Assembly: GCA_021927905.1 (NCBI GenBank)
Contig: BLLK01000069.1
Coordinates: 744,001-808,000 of the forward strand
Reading direction: 5' to 3'
Source of the DNA: Chaetoceros tenuissimus
Taxonomy: Eukaryota; Bacillariophyta; Thalassiosirophyceae; Chaetocerotales; Chaetocerotaceae
DNA: 64,000 bases
In this document: in pieces, positions 1-11,718 of the stretch
How the letters are laid out: the number at the start of each line of letters is the position of its first letter
How positions within the stretch are numbered: position 1 is the stretch's first letter
Notes under the pieces: model-generated
What the model saw: only the letters and a program-made list of their open reading frames with translations
Databases searched by the model: none
What the model was told of the DNA's origin: nothing
Position numbers and translations under genes: made by a program

Positions 1-84
1 AGGGATGATGAGATAAACAGTGCTGGTGCCCAACCAGTTCGGGGTCTACAGAGAGGTCTCAGCAGCACAGCAAGAAAAAACAAG

Positions 85-2157
85 ATGTGGACGCAGAAGG
101 AAAAGTATAAAGACTCCAACCTCGATATCTACGGTGATGACGACCAAAAGCCAAAGAAGGACCATCGAGCCTCTGTTGACTATGGTAGTGTCAGCTCCGA
201 GCATGGAAAAGAACATGGCTGGGCTTCACAAGGCCTTCTCTCGATCATCATTTGCTTTATACGAACATGGAAAGCCGCTGTCAAGGCGAATTGTCCATCT
301 GTTCCACAGTTACTGATTGGATTGACCATTGTGGCCTCCTATATAGGAAGCTTCAAGTTGGGTACTTATCATAGCAACGTGGAACATGTTCAAGAAGAGA
401 ACTATAGTCTGAAAAATGAAATGTTATCGATGACTTCAGAGATGAAAGAGATGAAGACTCTTGTGAGGAAACTCCATCTTGAGATTTCTGACATCTACGA
501 GACCAATGAAAACTTTGAAGAAAAATTTGAGAGTGTACAATTATCTTTCGATGGAAGATCCATGCAGGGAGAAAGTAATGTCAATAAAAGAGTCTTAGAT
601 CTCAGCTACAATGAAACTGAAGACTTGGACTGTATCATCTATGAAGTGAAAGGAGTCAAAGAGAGCGAAGAGGAAGAGCCTCCTACATTCTACCACTGCG
701 TAGATGAGCTACATGAAAGTCCGCCATATTTGATTGAGGATCTTCCCGAGGATATGGCAAAGACTGTAGTAAGTGGAGAAACTGCCCTTGTTATCGGCAA
801 ACAAACCATCACAGAAGATGATTCGCATGGTAAAGTTATTCATCTACAAGACACGGAACCAAAACTCCATAGTGTCGACCCTGCACAGCACGGAAGGGGA
901 CGTAGTCTCGCAGCTGCAAGAACAAGTGGTACTCGCTCACTCCTCATGGTCCGCGTTACTTTCCTTGACAATGGTACTCTTCGCCAACCAAGAACAAATG
1001 AAGCAAGTTTAGGACAGAAGATATTTAGCTACACTGACGTTATCTCAAGATGTAGTGGTGATGTCTTGGACATCGTACCTGCTTCAGGAAATAATGCTAA
1101 CAACGGTGTCTTGACAATCAAGGTCAATAAAAACCTAAGTGGTCTTACATGGGATGTTGCTGAAACACATGTTACAGCTTATCTTGAAAGTCTCGGTATC
1201 TACTCCAATACTTATGATTTCGTGTCCTATGTTATGCCTAGTACTGTTCGATTTAATGGTATGGCTGGCTTAGCTTATATTGGCTGGTACTTATCGATGT
1301 TCTTCGATTCTTATGTCGAAAACAAGTTCATCTTTATTCACGAATTAGCTCACAATCTCGGCCAGGATCATTCAGGTCTAGGAGATAAAGTCTATGGAGA
1401 TAAGACAGGTTTCCTTGGCCAAGGTGACAACTACAGCACAGATGTCTGTTTCAATGGACCTAAGTCGTGGTATTTCGGATGGTATGCCGATAAGCAAAGG
1501 TCTATCGACCCATCTATAGAAGGTTTCCAGGGTAAAATGATTGGACTGGATGACTACTTGAGTGATGAATTTGATGATTCTAAAGCCGATGAATCATTGA
1601 TTGTACAAATCACATCAAAGTCTCAAGACGATATTTATTTAATGTTCAATCATAATAGTGGGGTTACCTCAGGTAATAAATCAATTGGAAATAAGTTGGC
1701 AGTCACAACCCAGAAAGCTGAGCGCTCCAAGAGTTGGTTACTGGCTCTTCTTGATACTAATAACTCTGAGTATCGTACATCTAATTGGAATGGCTCTGGT
1801 AGTGATCTTGTAGTCAAGGTCTGTTCTATATCTTTGGAAACAGAACCATGCAATGCTAACGTAATTGCATACATTGATTCGCCAGCATTGAAGCTGTCTT
1901 GTCCATCCATTGTTGACACTCCTTTACAAGATGCGCCAGTCAATGACCCTGTCTGTAATGAAAACCAATGGGACAAGTATGTGCACAAAATTAAGACAAA
2001 GGCTAATGGTCAGAAAAAGATCATCACAAAGTCATGCAATTGGCTAAAGAGGTTGAAAGGTAATAAGCCTGCAAAGGCACAATTCTTCTGCAACAGAAAA
2101 GGAAGAGGAGGAAATCCAAAAGCATCAGAGATATGTTGCGAGACATGTGACTTCTAG
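85..2157 (+). CDS. Membrane-anchored gametolysin-like metalloprotease (peptidase M11)
   Basis: A 690-residue single-exon protein. Residues about 76-92 form one hydrophobic segment, preceded by a charged tail, so it is probably a type II membrane protein. A charged heptad-like stretch (about 100-145) may be a coiled coil. The zinc site HELAHNLGQDH starts at residue 419 and fits HExxHxxGxxH. The following region, with YGD and a conserved FNGPKSWYFGW block, resembles the gametolysin (M11) family, which digests cell-wall or matrix glycoproteins in green algae. The last 60 residues are Lys- and Cys-rich and end in a CCETC cluster, seen as a C-terminal tail on other algal secreted proteins. The ATG at 85 gives the first in-frame Met; an upstream exon outside the window cannot be excluded. 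The family call is strong; the substrate is unknown. It could act at the cell surface, for example in wall remodelling or sex, which is inference. Confidence 0.82.
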   Translation: MWTQKEKYKDSNLDIYGDDDQKPKKDHRASVDYGSVSSEHGKEHGWASQGLLSIIICFIRTWKAAVKANCPSVPQLLIGLTIVASYIGSFKLGTYHSNVEHVQEENYSLKNEMLSMTSEMKEMKTLVRKLHLEISDIYETNENFEEKFESVQLSFDGRSMQGESNVNKRVLDLSYNETEDLDCIIYEVKGVKESEEEEPPTFYHCVDELHESPPYLIEDLPEDMAKTVVSGETALVIGKQTITEDDSHGKVIHLQDTEPKLHSVDPAQHGRGRSLAAARTSGTRSLLMVRVTFLDNGTLRQPRTNEASLGQKIFSYTDVISRCSGDVLDIVPASGNNANNGVLTIKVNKNLSGLTWDVAETHVTAYLESLGIYSNTYDFVSYVMPSTVRFNGMAGLAYIGWYLSMFFDSYVENKFIFIHELAHNLGQDHSGLGDKVYGDKTGFLGQGDNYSTDVCFNGPKSWYFGWYADKQRSIDPSIEGFQGKMIGLDDYLSDEFDDSKADESLIVQITSKSQDDIYLMFNHNSGVTSGNKSIGNKLAVTTQKAERSKSWLLALLDTNNSEYRTSNWNGSGSDLVVKVCSISLETEPCNANVIAYIDSPALKLSCPSIVDTPLQDAPVNDPVCNENQWDKYVHKIKTKANGQKKIITKSCNWLKRLKGNKPAKAQFFCNRKGRGGNPKASEICCETCDF

Positions 2158-2619
2158 AATGACTATTGGCTGGGTACATATAGTATTTGTCAGATGAGGT
2201 TTCTAAGCTGATGTTAGAGGCCGTGGATTGTAACATATGAATATGAAGAAAAAGCTAAAAAATCAAAAAATACATGAAAAGTACAACTCAAGTGGAGGTG
2301 AATATTTATTGATTCCAAACATAACCACAAAAGTAAAAATGTATGTAGACGAAAGTTATTATGATTATGTTTCACAATTAAGTTTACAAAGCTCGCTGAA
2401 CCGGTGGTATGCTTTTCATAAGCACCATCTCTATTCTTTGTGAAAGATATCAATAAAATCCCCAAATTTTAGTCCCATTTTGAGTGAAATTAAGAAGGAG
2501 AGGGAGGAGAGGAGAGAGGAGGCAGTACGTAGCAGTAAGCGGTCTTCTACCTTCATACATGTTACTACTGTGTTTCACTTAGACAGAATCAATTGCATCT
2601 CTAATATCAAAGCTTCTTC
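2158..2619. other. Intergenic, 462 bp, with purine tract
   Basis: This holds the 3' flank of the metalloprotease gene and the promoter of the JmjC-like gene. A nearly pure purine run lies at about 2491-2525 (GGAG/GAGA units), roughly 100 bases before the next start codon. No convincing gene is seen. Confidence 0.6.
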
Positions 2620-3813
2620 ATGTCTTTACTAAAGCCAAGACTATTGAATCTTGATATAGCAAAAAAATGGACCAAAGATGCAAGGAAGTGGTCTCCAGCT
2701 CATTTACTGACTGGTGAAAAAAGTCCCTTCCCAACTTCTTCAGAATTGACAGTGAAACGCTCGTCTTCTAGATTTTTCATGTATGAAGAGCATGGCAACA
2801 TGAAATTGAAAGACAATGATGGACCCACAGAAACTATTCAGCAGTCTCCCAAAGACTTTGCGAAACTATTGCATGATACTTCGAAGCAGACATATTACTA
2901 CTGGACATCTCCCATCATAGATGTCGCTCCAAGTGTGCTTCAAGAAGTCAAGGGTTACAATCGAATTCACAAGAATCCTCAATTATTAGACCCTCGAGGT
3001 CCATCACTTTGGATGGGGAGCTCTGGATCTTCAACTCAAGCGCATTATGATGTTGCAGATAATATCATTGTGCAATTATATGGCACCAAACGTGTTCGTT
3101 GTTACCCTCCAAAGGCTGCTTTGGATCTTTATGTATATCCTGATGCACATCCTCGTGCGCGAAAGTCACAAGTGAATTTTGATCATCCGGATTTAAATCT
3201 CTACCCTAGATTTCAGAATTTATCTGAACCACATATAGATGTATTATTGAAAGCAGGAGATGCAATGTATATACCTGCATTTTGGTTTCATCATTTGGAA
3301 AATGGGATAGCATCGGGTACAAAGTTAGAAAAGGGCATGGTTGATGGGCCATCAGTATCAATGAATATGTTTGCCCTATCCAATCGTATGAGAGTTGCAC
3401 AAAATATCTTTATAGACTCAAGTCGTTTGTTTCAAAATAGTAGCATTGATTTCGACTTTGCTGTGACGGCACTAGGTACATTGAGTAAACAGTTGTTTTT
3501 GGGTCTCGGAACTAGTTATGGAAAATCTTTCATACGGACTCACTTATTAGACACACGATACACACCAATTAATTCATGCGATGCTGTTGATATGAATAGA
3601 AAGAAACGAACTTTAACTTTGTCCGAAGAAGAAATTATTTCGAATTGCGTTTCAACAATACTACCACAACTTTCTTCCTTGGAGGAAGAGGGAAGTGATG
3701 GAGTCTTAGATTTAGTTTTATGTCATTTATTTGAGTTATGGGCTGTGGAACTAGTCGGTGCATCATCTGTTCAACAAGTATGGGAAACTGTCCTTTTGGA
3801 GGACAGTGAGTGA
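2620..3813 (+). CDS. JmjC/cupin_8 protein, TYW5-like 2-oxoglutarate Fe(II) hydroxylase
   Basis: A single exon of 397 residues. The central core has the iron-binding HxD of a JmjC fold (AHYDVADN) followed by a Lys/Arg segment KRVRCYPP, then the distal His in FWFHHLENG. This spacing and the phrase 'MYIPAFWFHH' are typical of the cupin_8 group that includes tRNA wybutosine-synthesising protein 5 and FIH-like hydroxylases. The N-terminal part carries an SxxY/W-rich stretch before the core, as in that group. All three iron ligands are present, so it should be active. The real substrate (tRNA wybutosine or a protein) cannot be told from sequence. The gene converges on the 7TM receptor gene downstream, leaving 163 bp between stop codons. 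Confidence 0.75.
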   Translation: MSLLKPRLLNLDIAKKWTKDARKWSPAHLLTGEKSPFPTSSELTVKRSSSRFFMYEEHGNMKLKDNDGPTETIQQSPKDFAKLLHDTSKQTYYYWTSPIIDVAPSVLQEVKGYNRIHKNPQLLDPRGPSLWMGSSGSSTQAHYDVADNIIVQLYGTKRVRCYPPKAALDLYVYPDAHPRARKSQVNFDHPDLNLYPRFQNLSEPHIDVLLKAGDAMYIPAFWFHHLENGIASGTKLEKGMVDGPSVSMNMFALSNRMRVAQNIFIDSSRLFQNSSIDFDFAVTALGTLSKQLFLGLGTSYGKSFIRTHLLDTRYTPINSCDAVDMNRKKRTLTLSEEEIISNCVSTILPQLSSLEEEGSDGVLDLVLCHLFELWAVELVGASSVQQVWETVLLEDSE

Positions 3814-3976
3814 ATAGATTGCAACAAGATCGCATATTCATATAACAATTTATTTTACTTATTTGATTCTTATCATGACTAACTAGAGTTATCTATACTC
3901 CCTCCTGAATCAAATGTCATGCCCATTCATGATATAGACCCAAATAAACCCCACCAATATAGTCAAGTAAGCCCCA

Positions 3977-5248
3977 TTACTCTCTCACACTAGCTTTACC
4001 GTAGAGACGAGCCTCTGTCCACATTAGTCTTAAAGAGTCCATACCATGCATTTGAATTGTAGAATAGTTTTTCTCAAGTTTGGGCTTCATTCCAGTTTCA
4101 TCGTCGACAAAGCTCTCATTTTTTCCTAATGTAGCCTCAGACGTTTCAGGTGGAAAATCCTCATACGATTCCTGCTGCTGTACATGAGATTTTTTCAAAC
4201 TTTTGCGAGGTACCTTCATAGGATTCGCTTCTACATCGATGCTGTTGCTAGGATTGACTACTTGCTCTTCATTGACTTTGGTACATGAAGAATATGGAAA
4301 CAAGGATTCTTTCACAATACGCCATACTATAGCGAAAATACCTTGCTCCTTGTTTTTCTTTCGAAGCTTCTGGTACTTGAGACGAAAAAAGATAATTGAA
4401 GTAATGAAGCCTTGGCATGGAAGTAGAGTTCCGCTAACTACCTTTGTCCATGTCGGTACCTGAACCTTACCTACTATCTGCAAAATTCTCACCAAAGAAG
4501 GAAACGTCCAACAGAGAAACAAAGAAAACACATAAAGTGAGTTTTGCATTGCAATATTTTTCGTATGTACTTTTCGAGTGTCTTTTTTCCATTTCAAAAC
4601 CTGTTTTTCTGTTTTTTTGATGAACCTATGAACTAGATACAAACTAGTACCACATACAATCATGGACAACCAAAGTGGAACATAAAAGAGAGCAAATTGA
4701 AATATTGTTGCAAGTCTTTTATTCGGGGAGTTTTTCGGCTGAATCCAACAATTCCAGGCATTTTCACCAATCATATCCATTGCGACAACAATAGAAGCTG
4801 TGGCTACTCCCCAAACAATAGGAATACCATGTAAATATTTCTCGATACTTTCAATTCTTTTCTTTTTCCATTGTCTAGCAATCACCAAGTAAAAGTAAAT
4901 TGCAATGGATGAATAGTAAATATTTCCCGCAATGACTAATTGCAATAAGTACCCTTGAACATTACAGCTTGTATCATTCCCAATACTAGGAATCTGCAAT
5001 TCATTTGACGGTGGCATGAATAGATTTGTAAACATCCATGAAAACGCTCCTAGGAATTGAAAGAACACCATAGATCCCACTAGACGACTCTGTATATGAC
5101 CACGTCTAGATTTGGATCGTAAAACTGATGAGATAACACATAGTGTCCCAACTATCGATAAGAAACAAGGAAACTTTGGGAGAATTGTGAGAAGCAACCC
5201 GTATATTGGATCTTCTATAGGTTTGACTTGCGCATTCTCCTCTCCCAT
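3977..5248 (-). CDS. 7TM receptor, GPCR-like (first of three)
   Basis: A 423-residue protein with seven hydrophobic segments: about 20-42, 55-75, 95-122, 140-160, 180-205, 245-268 and 280-300. The short N-terminus has no signal peptide. Basic residues (KSRRGH, RQWKKKR) flank the cytoplasmic sides. The Cys in TSCNVQG before the third helix and WNCW in the second outer loop could form the usual loop disulfide. The C-terminal tail of about 120 residues is Ser- and charge-rich. This fits the diffuse GPCR-like family (cAMP-receptor or rhodopsin-like) found in many copies in diatoms. The ligand and G-protein coupling are unknown. No intron is needed. It shares topology and the TM7 end, but little sequence, with the two other receptors in this window. 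Confidence 0.72.
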   Translation of the reverse strand: MGEENAQVKPIEDPIYGLLLTILPKFPCFLSIVGTLCVISSVLRSKSRRGHIQSRLVGSMVFFQFLGAFSWMFTNLFMPPSNELQIPSIGNDTSCNVQGYLLQLVIAGNIYYSSIAIYFYLVIARQWKKKRIESIEKYLHGIPIVWGVATASIVVAMDMIGENAWNCWIQPKNSPNKRLATIFQFALFYVPLWLSMIVCGTSLYLVHRFIKKTEKQVLKWKKDTRKVHTKNIAMQNSLYVFSLFLCWTFPSLVRILQIVGKVQVPTWTKVVSGTLLPCQGFITSIIFFRLKYQKLRKKNKEQGIFAIVWRIVKESLFPYSSCTKVNEEQVVNPSNSIDVEANPMKVPRKSLKKSHVQQQESYEDFPPETSEATLGKNESFVDDETGMKPKLEKNYSTIQMHGMDSLRLMWTEARLYGKASVRE

Positions 5249-5672
5249 ACTGAGACCAAAGTGAAGTGATTATGATCAGACGTACCTTCTGTTTCATAAA
5301 ATAATGTATCAGGCGGTTTATGGTTCGCCATTTTTGCATGTACGAGTAGCATGCAATTTTTACGAAGAACAAATGAAGGGAAGGGCTTTTCTATTTTTCT
5401 GGTACGTTGAAAATCATAAAGTGACGATTTTCCATGTCACAAGACAAACGAAGAAGAAAAAGAAGAGAAAGGGAAGAGGAAAGAATACAGGAACAAGAGT
5501 ATCTTGTTACCATCCTTTTGCCCTCTTTCCTCTTTCCTCTTATCACATCTTCATCTAATTAATATGCTGAATGGCATCCATCATATCCATCATCTCTTAC
5601 TTAAAGAAACACTATACCATTTCTTGATGCTGAAGTGAAACAGCAGAGGCATATACCACAACTGACGAAAAG
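5249..5672. other. Divergent intergenic region, 424 bp
   Basis: Shared promoter space between the 7TM receptor (minus) and symplekin (plus). A purine tract at about 5450-5488 is followed by a pyrimidine tract at about 5511-5540; the two contain inverted matches (GAAGAGGAAAG and CTTTCCTCTT) and could fold back. No gene is supported. Confidence 0.6.
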
Positions 5673-8600
5673 ATGAAGCGCAATAACCGTCTTTCACTCG
5701 ACCCACTTCAAGATGACGACGACTACTCTCAGGCATCCTCCACATCTTCCCTCGAAGACATTGATGAGCCAACACAACAAATAGATCCACTGACACAAGC
5801 CCTCGACGATCTAGAATCACGTGCCATCTCTTCCCTAAATGAATTCAAAGAACATTCGGGAACAAGGACGGGTCAAGAAGACATTCACTCCGAATTAAAA
5901 CTCGTACTTCGTCCCCTTGTAGAAATTGCAGCTCATACCGGTCCAACCATTGCAAGAGAGAAGTGGCGTCAATCCTTTCGTAATTCGATAGATGAAGCAC
6001 TAGCTGAAGTTCATAAACGTTTGAATGAAGAATTGATTTATCCCGTGTTGATTGATGTTGCACAGTCAGATTTCCTATCGGCCAAGCGATCGGCGGCTCT
6101 TAGTTTCTTTTTTGGACTGTACAAGGAATTGAAAAGTAACGGGAGTTGGCTTGATTATAATGAATTGGGAGATCGGAATAGAAAACGTATCGCTGGAAAT
6201 CTTTATGGGAATGAAGTCGTCAATAAGATGCAGATGAGACAGCGTATGAGTGATAAAGTCAAACGAGAGGCTCTGTTGTTGAAATATTGGGTGACGGGTA
6301 GTACTGCTTGTACTGTTCCTGGTGCTTTTACAGATGTCAATGCAGATGGAGCGATTGCTTCAAGAGCTGTCATTAGTAGTTCGGCTGTCATTCGGCCTGC
6401 ATTGAGACATGTGTCGGATAGAATTCGTGAAGCTGACGATCAAGGGGCACTCAGGTTGTTTGGACCAGTGATGAAAATGATATCAGGGGTTCTAAAGAGA
6501 TTCTTTAATTCGCAAACACAAGGATCGGAAAAGTCAATTGATGCGTTAAAATCGGCATGTGTCAAGTTTTTGGAAATTGTTGTTTTGAGTTTTTCATCAA
6601 GAGCTCAGCCTGATGCTGGAGGGAGACGCAAACCAGTTGTTTCCAGTGAAGACTTTGCACTTGAGGATTTGCCAATGGGTCATCCCGTCATCACCAGACA
6701 AGCTCTGGAAGAAATTGGCGAGGATGCTTTTACTGTCCTAAGAGGGTTGACCCTTATCGGAGGACAGGTCAAGGTGGACGGAGGAGTTGTCAGCGATGTA
6801 CGAATGAGTTTAGGACTTGATGCTAATGGTGAGTACTGAAGGGATATGTATTTTTCAGGCTTTTATCATGCCTTTCCAACAACTTACCTTTCTTGTGTTT
6901 CATCAGGACAAGGATCTATGCCGAATCTAGAAATAATCGGCATACTGAGACCCGCAGCATTATCTTATCTTGAAGTAGAGTCAACTCTGAACCAAAAAGT
7001 CACGGAAGACGATCCATTTCCTAAAGTTGATCGAGCAGATTTGGAAATAGATTTTTCATTAAATCAAAAATCTTATGCTCTTACAATTAATGCTGTTTCT
7101 ATGCTTGCTACTAATAGACCAACATTCTTTGCAGACTCTACAACATGTCTCGCTAAAAGAGCTATGGATCCCCCAACTGTTGAGAATTCAGCCATGTCAA
7201 AATCAGCAGTCATGAGTGTGAATTCTCACTTGAGAGCATCATGTTTGACTTTACTGCGAAATGCACTTAGTGTCACTTCTGGATCATCTGATATTTTACA
7301 CAAGGCTCTCTCTTCTGATTCCTGTAATATGAAGACTCAAGCAGATAAAGCTCTTCGAATGGCTAGACAGGCTGCATCGCTCAAGACTGCGAGTCGTAAA
7401 GATCGTAACAGAGCAGCGCTTGAGTATACTTGGGAAGGAGGAACTAATGATACAACAGGAAGTAAACGTAAACGTGCAGGAGAAGATAAATTGGAACAAA
7501 TGCGAGCTGCTAAGGCTGCAAGAGGTTTGGGTAACGGTATCCAATTGCCAAAGAGTATGACAGAAGCCTGTGATTTGATCCTACTGAACTTATCAAATCT
7601 GCCATCTAGTCGAGCAGCCGCGGCTTTGGGAGATAAAAAGTCCAAGATGCAAAAGGAGCAGAAGAGAAGTAGACCTTTTACTCTTGACTATTTCATAGAT
7701 GCTATCATCACAAATGGTGGCTCTTTGGTATCCGATGAAAGTAAATGGTACGGGCGTGACGGTGGTGATGCTTGGGTTATGGACATTTCTGCCCTTATCA
7801 GTGAGGACGAGGCAGAAAGAGATTCTGATGATCCAATGACGGGCGAAGGCAAAAAGAATGCTCCAATCCCCGTTTCTTTTACTCTTGATACAAAAATTGC
7901 AAGTGCGGCAGAAAGTTTCAAGAATGGCTCAAGTAATGATGACGCGAAACTCTACAAGGAGCAATGTGACTCAGCTACTGCTGATGCTTTCGAACGCATT
8001 TTGAAGAAATCGAGGTCGGTGAGAGATCCTTCGGTTGCTGACTTCGGTAATCAGATTGCGGCTAGAATGGCATGGACGCTTAAGAAATTAGAACCTCAGC
8101 ATGACCTGAAAACTTGTAGTGAAAATGCCATTGAGAGCGCAAAATTTGTCGTCCAGAAGGTCGAAGACAAAGACTTTGGCAAGAATCTTTCCGTCGAGAA
8201 GCTCCCTGACTTTGCAGAAGAATATCCTCTTGTCTCGTCGGCTTTACAATTTGATCTTGAGACCAATGTACAATATAGTACTGAAGCTGAAAACGAAAGT
8301 GTTATTCCAAAGCCATCCTCGTCTCTTACCCAAAGGTTACTGAACGAAGCTTTCACATGTAACTCAGATGACCAAGAAGAATTGAAACGAAATAACGAGA
8401 AGTTTGAGAAAGCTCTCGAACTTTACATTTGTTCTGTACTCAAAGCTTGTGAAGACACAAATGAAAAGCCTTTGGATAATCACAAGAAAAAGATTGCAAG
8501 TACTGCTGCATCGACTCTTTCCAAAGATCTCAATACATTGCCATGTATGACACAAAAATCTCTTGAGCTGTCGAGTTTGCTTTGCGACATTGATGGTATT

Positions 8601-10064
8601 TCAAAGAAGGCAGCAGAAGTTTCAAGGAAGGGGTCAAATCAAAATATTGCAACTGCGGCGGCAACAAATGGTAAGGTTGAATGCTTGCTCATTAGGTTCA
8701 CTCTAAATAATGTCTAACGAAAATATTTTACAGCGGCAAAGGCAGCAGCGGAAAAGCGTGCAAAATCCATATTGTTAGCGCTAAGAGATGCAGCATTCCA
8801 ACGGTCAAAGCCGGAAGCGAGGCTGCATGCAGTGAATTGCGCAGTTGGTATCGCGTCTGGAAGGCTACCAGCTAGCCAATCTGTAGAAGATATGGCTTTG
8901 AAATTGGTGATGAACGTACTTTATCCTAAATCTACAGACCTTGCAAGCCAAGTTGTAGCAGCAGCAAAGCAGGAGCTAGAGAGAGCAGCATTATATGCTA
9001 TTGAAAATAATAGGAAGATCAATGACGCTAATGAAGAGGCAATGTCTAAGCGAGGCGAGCAGCAACTGAATCCTTCGCAGCCAACTAGTGATGTCGAGAA
9101 GCAAGCTCTTGATTTTGTCAAGAAACCTGCTAATCTTTTCATGGCTCTCTGTATCCGTGAGCCAGCTATCATCAAGGAACTCATGACTTATAGTTGCCGT
9201 GAAGGTGCTGACGTACTTGTCAAATCTATCCGCAACAACATGCCAAAGCTTGCTCGTGCAGCTTCTAAGAAGTATGGAGCAGCTAAGATTGCTTTGCAAG
9301 TGGCTGAATTGGCAGACAAGTCTGAGACTCCATTGCTCCTTTCTTTCCTTGATAATCTTACACCTGCTAATTCTTCTCCTCCAGGAGAGGACCTTATCGA
9401 AGCATGTATTAGTATCCAAAACAATAGACTCGAAGACGGAGAGAAGGATCCACGCTTCATCATACCTGTTGTGTCAGGAATGACACGTGCAGATCTTGTA
9501 AAACGTCTACCTGAATTCATAGCTGCTGAGGACAACGTCTTTATGTCGTCTCTATTTAGAATGAGTGAACGCTTGAATCGCCAAGCATTATCATTTCGCG
9601 AAGAAGTTCAAGATAATCCTTTGTTGGGTATGACATTGTGTGAGCAACTTGTATATCTTCACAATCTTGACTTTGCAGCAGCTGAGTTACCTCAAAAGAG
9701 GTACCTTCAATCAATTACCATGTGTCTCGAACAAACTGATATTTACTCTGATCGTATAGTAATGGCAGCATTAGATCATATGAGTGCAGTATTCTTGCAA
9801 GAAGATAGTCTACCTCTCGGATATATGAGAACAGTCATTGTTACTTGTTCCAAACATGAAACTCTACATTCGTGGATATGTAGCGAACTCCTCCCTAGAC
9901 TTGTACAAGGAAAAATTTACAATGATAGAAGACAATGGGAGGGTTGGATGCGTTGTGCCAAGATGCTCGAAAGTGGGGATGGAGGAGCTGGAAGTATCAA
10001 CGCTATCAATCAGTTGCCAAAAGAGCAGTACGACGCATATCGTAGCAGATATCCAGCTGCTTAA
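5673..10064 (+). CDS. SYMPK: Symplekin/Pta1, mRNA 3'-end processing scaffold
   Basis: Three exons: 5673-6828, 6907-8670 and 8734-10064. The introns are 78 bp (GTGAGT...TTTCATCAG) and 63 bp (GTAAGG...TTTTACAG); both joins keep frame and remove stop codons, giving 1416 residues. The N-terminal part (about 80-330) looks like the HEAT-repeat symplekin/Pta1 N-terminal domain, with the stretch LSFFFGLYKELKS. The last ~400 residues match the symplekin C-terminal domain, with paired helices such as NPLLGMTLCEQLVYL. Symplekin holds together the cleavage and polyadenylation factor and the histone pre-mRNA cleavage complex in the nucleus. The middle is Lys/Ser-rich and probably disordered. Length is close to that of animal symplekin (about 1270). 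The start ATG at 5673 is the first in-frame Met. The family call is good; intron positions lack transcript support. Confidence 0.83.
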
Positions 10065-10491
10065 TCGACACACCTTTTATGTTATTTTGTATATACATAG
10101 CTATAAAATGAATACATTGAATTTACTTTGAGTACAGTGTAAGTCCTTCAAACCATAATTAGATTTTTTTATACCACTGTACTACGTACCACCTATTATA
10201 ATACTGAATGATCTGTTTCGTCTGTCCTCCTGTCAAAGATATCTTTTACGAGTAGATGTTTGATGTTTGTGATGTTTTGATTATTTATTCTTCACTGTAA
10301 TATCAATCCAACCTCCTTCACTATTTCTATTGAGGAAGAAGTACTTTGAGCGAGGACAAGACAACAGCTGTCCAAGACCAGAATTAAAAGAGTGCAAGTG
10401 TTTCTGAGAATCAAATCATCGATCTCAAGCACTTTGATACCTTCGTTCAAATTACAAATATACCTTTGAGATAGTTCGGATAGTTCCAATA
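10065..10491. other. Intergenic, 427 bp
   Basis: Symplekin 3' flank and promoter of the thioesterase gene. AT-rich with short T runs. I see no gene, RNA or repeat. Confidence 0.55.
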
Positions 10492-11563
10492 ATGCATGCA
10501 TTCCTTCTTCGACAGAAACTGAAAAACTTTCTCAGTGTATACTCTAAATTTGCAGTAATGAAAACAACGTGTTTTTCAGATGTATTGGGATTTAATCCTA
10601 ACATCATGCTTGATAATACAAAGGCTTCTCCGATCTTGAAAGCCATTGAAAAGCAAGCAAATGGTAGCGCAAATTACAGATTTCAATACAAAGTTCCACA
10701 AAGTGCCTGCTTTAAAGGTATAGATACAGTCACAAGCAAAGATGGATCACCAATATTTTCATTATCTGCTATTATAGCAGTGTTTGATGAATTCAGTACG
10801 CTTGCAATTGTAAACGAAGATGCAAAGACAAGACCTGGTGTATCCACAAGCTTGCATGCCTCTTTGACTTCATATGGTTTAGAAAATATCCCAAAAGAGG
10901 GCGACACATTGGACTTTGATGTGAGTGTCGTAAAAATTGGCAAAACATTTGGGTTTGCAACAGCAAAAGTGTATTCCGGAGATGAAGTCGTCGCATTAGC
11001 GAAGCATAGCAAGTACTTGGAGAGTGGTAGCGCGATTGAAAAGGCTATTCTAGGACCGTTACTTCCAATTGCAGCTGTTCTTCCATTTCCTAAACAGCAA
11101 GATGAATCCACAATTAATGAAGAAAGGGACTTTTTAGAGAGTATGGTCATGGATGACATTCTCAAATTTGAAAATGGAAACGAATTGAAGATACAGAATG
11201 AGCACAAAAATCCAATGGGGATTTGCCATGTAAGTACAGAAAAACCTCAAGCACTCGTGGTATTTCAATGTTCTTCTTACGCATTAATACAAATAGGGAG
11301 GACTGATAGCCATGGCTTTGGAAAAGTATGCTACATCGACAATCAGTTCATCTAATAAAAGAGTTCAGACTCTATCAATTGATTATATCTCCTCTTTAAA
11401 GGACACGATATTGTTTGAGTCTGCTCTTGAAGAGGAATTCTCTTTCAAAACTTGTAAAATAATAAATATACAAGCCAATAGGAAAAATGGTTCAGTAGGA
11501 GCAAATGCTACAGTGATATTTGTCGACGAGGGCGATGGTACTGCTATGCATGCACGACTATGA
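10492..11563 (+). CDS. Double-hotdog acyl-CoA thioesterase-like protein, probably mitochondrial
   Basis: Two exons, 10492-11229 and 11297-11563, with a 67-bp intron (GTAAGT...AAATAG). The join gives 334 residues and restores the motif HGGLIAMALE at the junction; this is the HGG-helix signature of hotdog thioesterases (PaaI/THEM-like). The first half (about 40-190) looks like a second hotdog fold without that motif, including the patch VPQSACFKG. The first 30 residues are basic and hydroxylated with no acidic residue until Asp30, as in a mitochondrial presequence; Met23 is an alternative start. These enzymes cleave acyl-CoA thioesters. Substrate length is unknown. The second hotdog domain is short (about 95 residues) but ends naturally. 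Confidence 0.65.
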
Positions 11564-11718
11564 ATAGTAAATACATCATATACATACATAATAAATCCAG
11601 TATAAAACGTGAGTAGAGTGGTATCCATTACATAATTAGATTGTTTTTGCATCATTACAAATTGCTAAGGTAACATTACAATAATACTATTATGCTCCAA
11701 ATTATTTGAAGTCTGTCC

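Noticed and set aside
5304-5558. An 84-codon frame with a Lys-rich run
   Set aside because: The Lys run is just the purine tract read as codons; the frame lies in a divergent promoter region.
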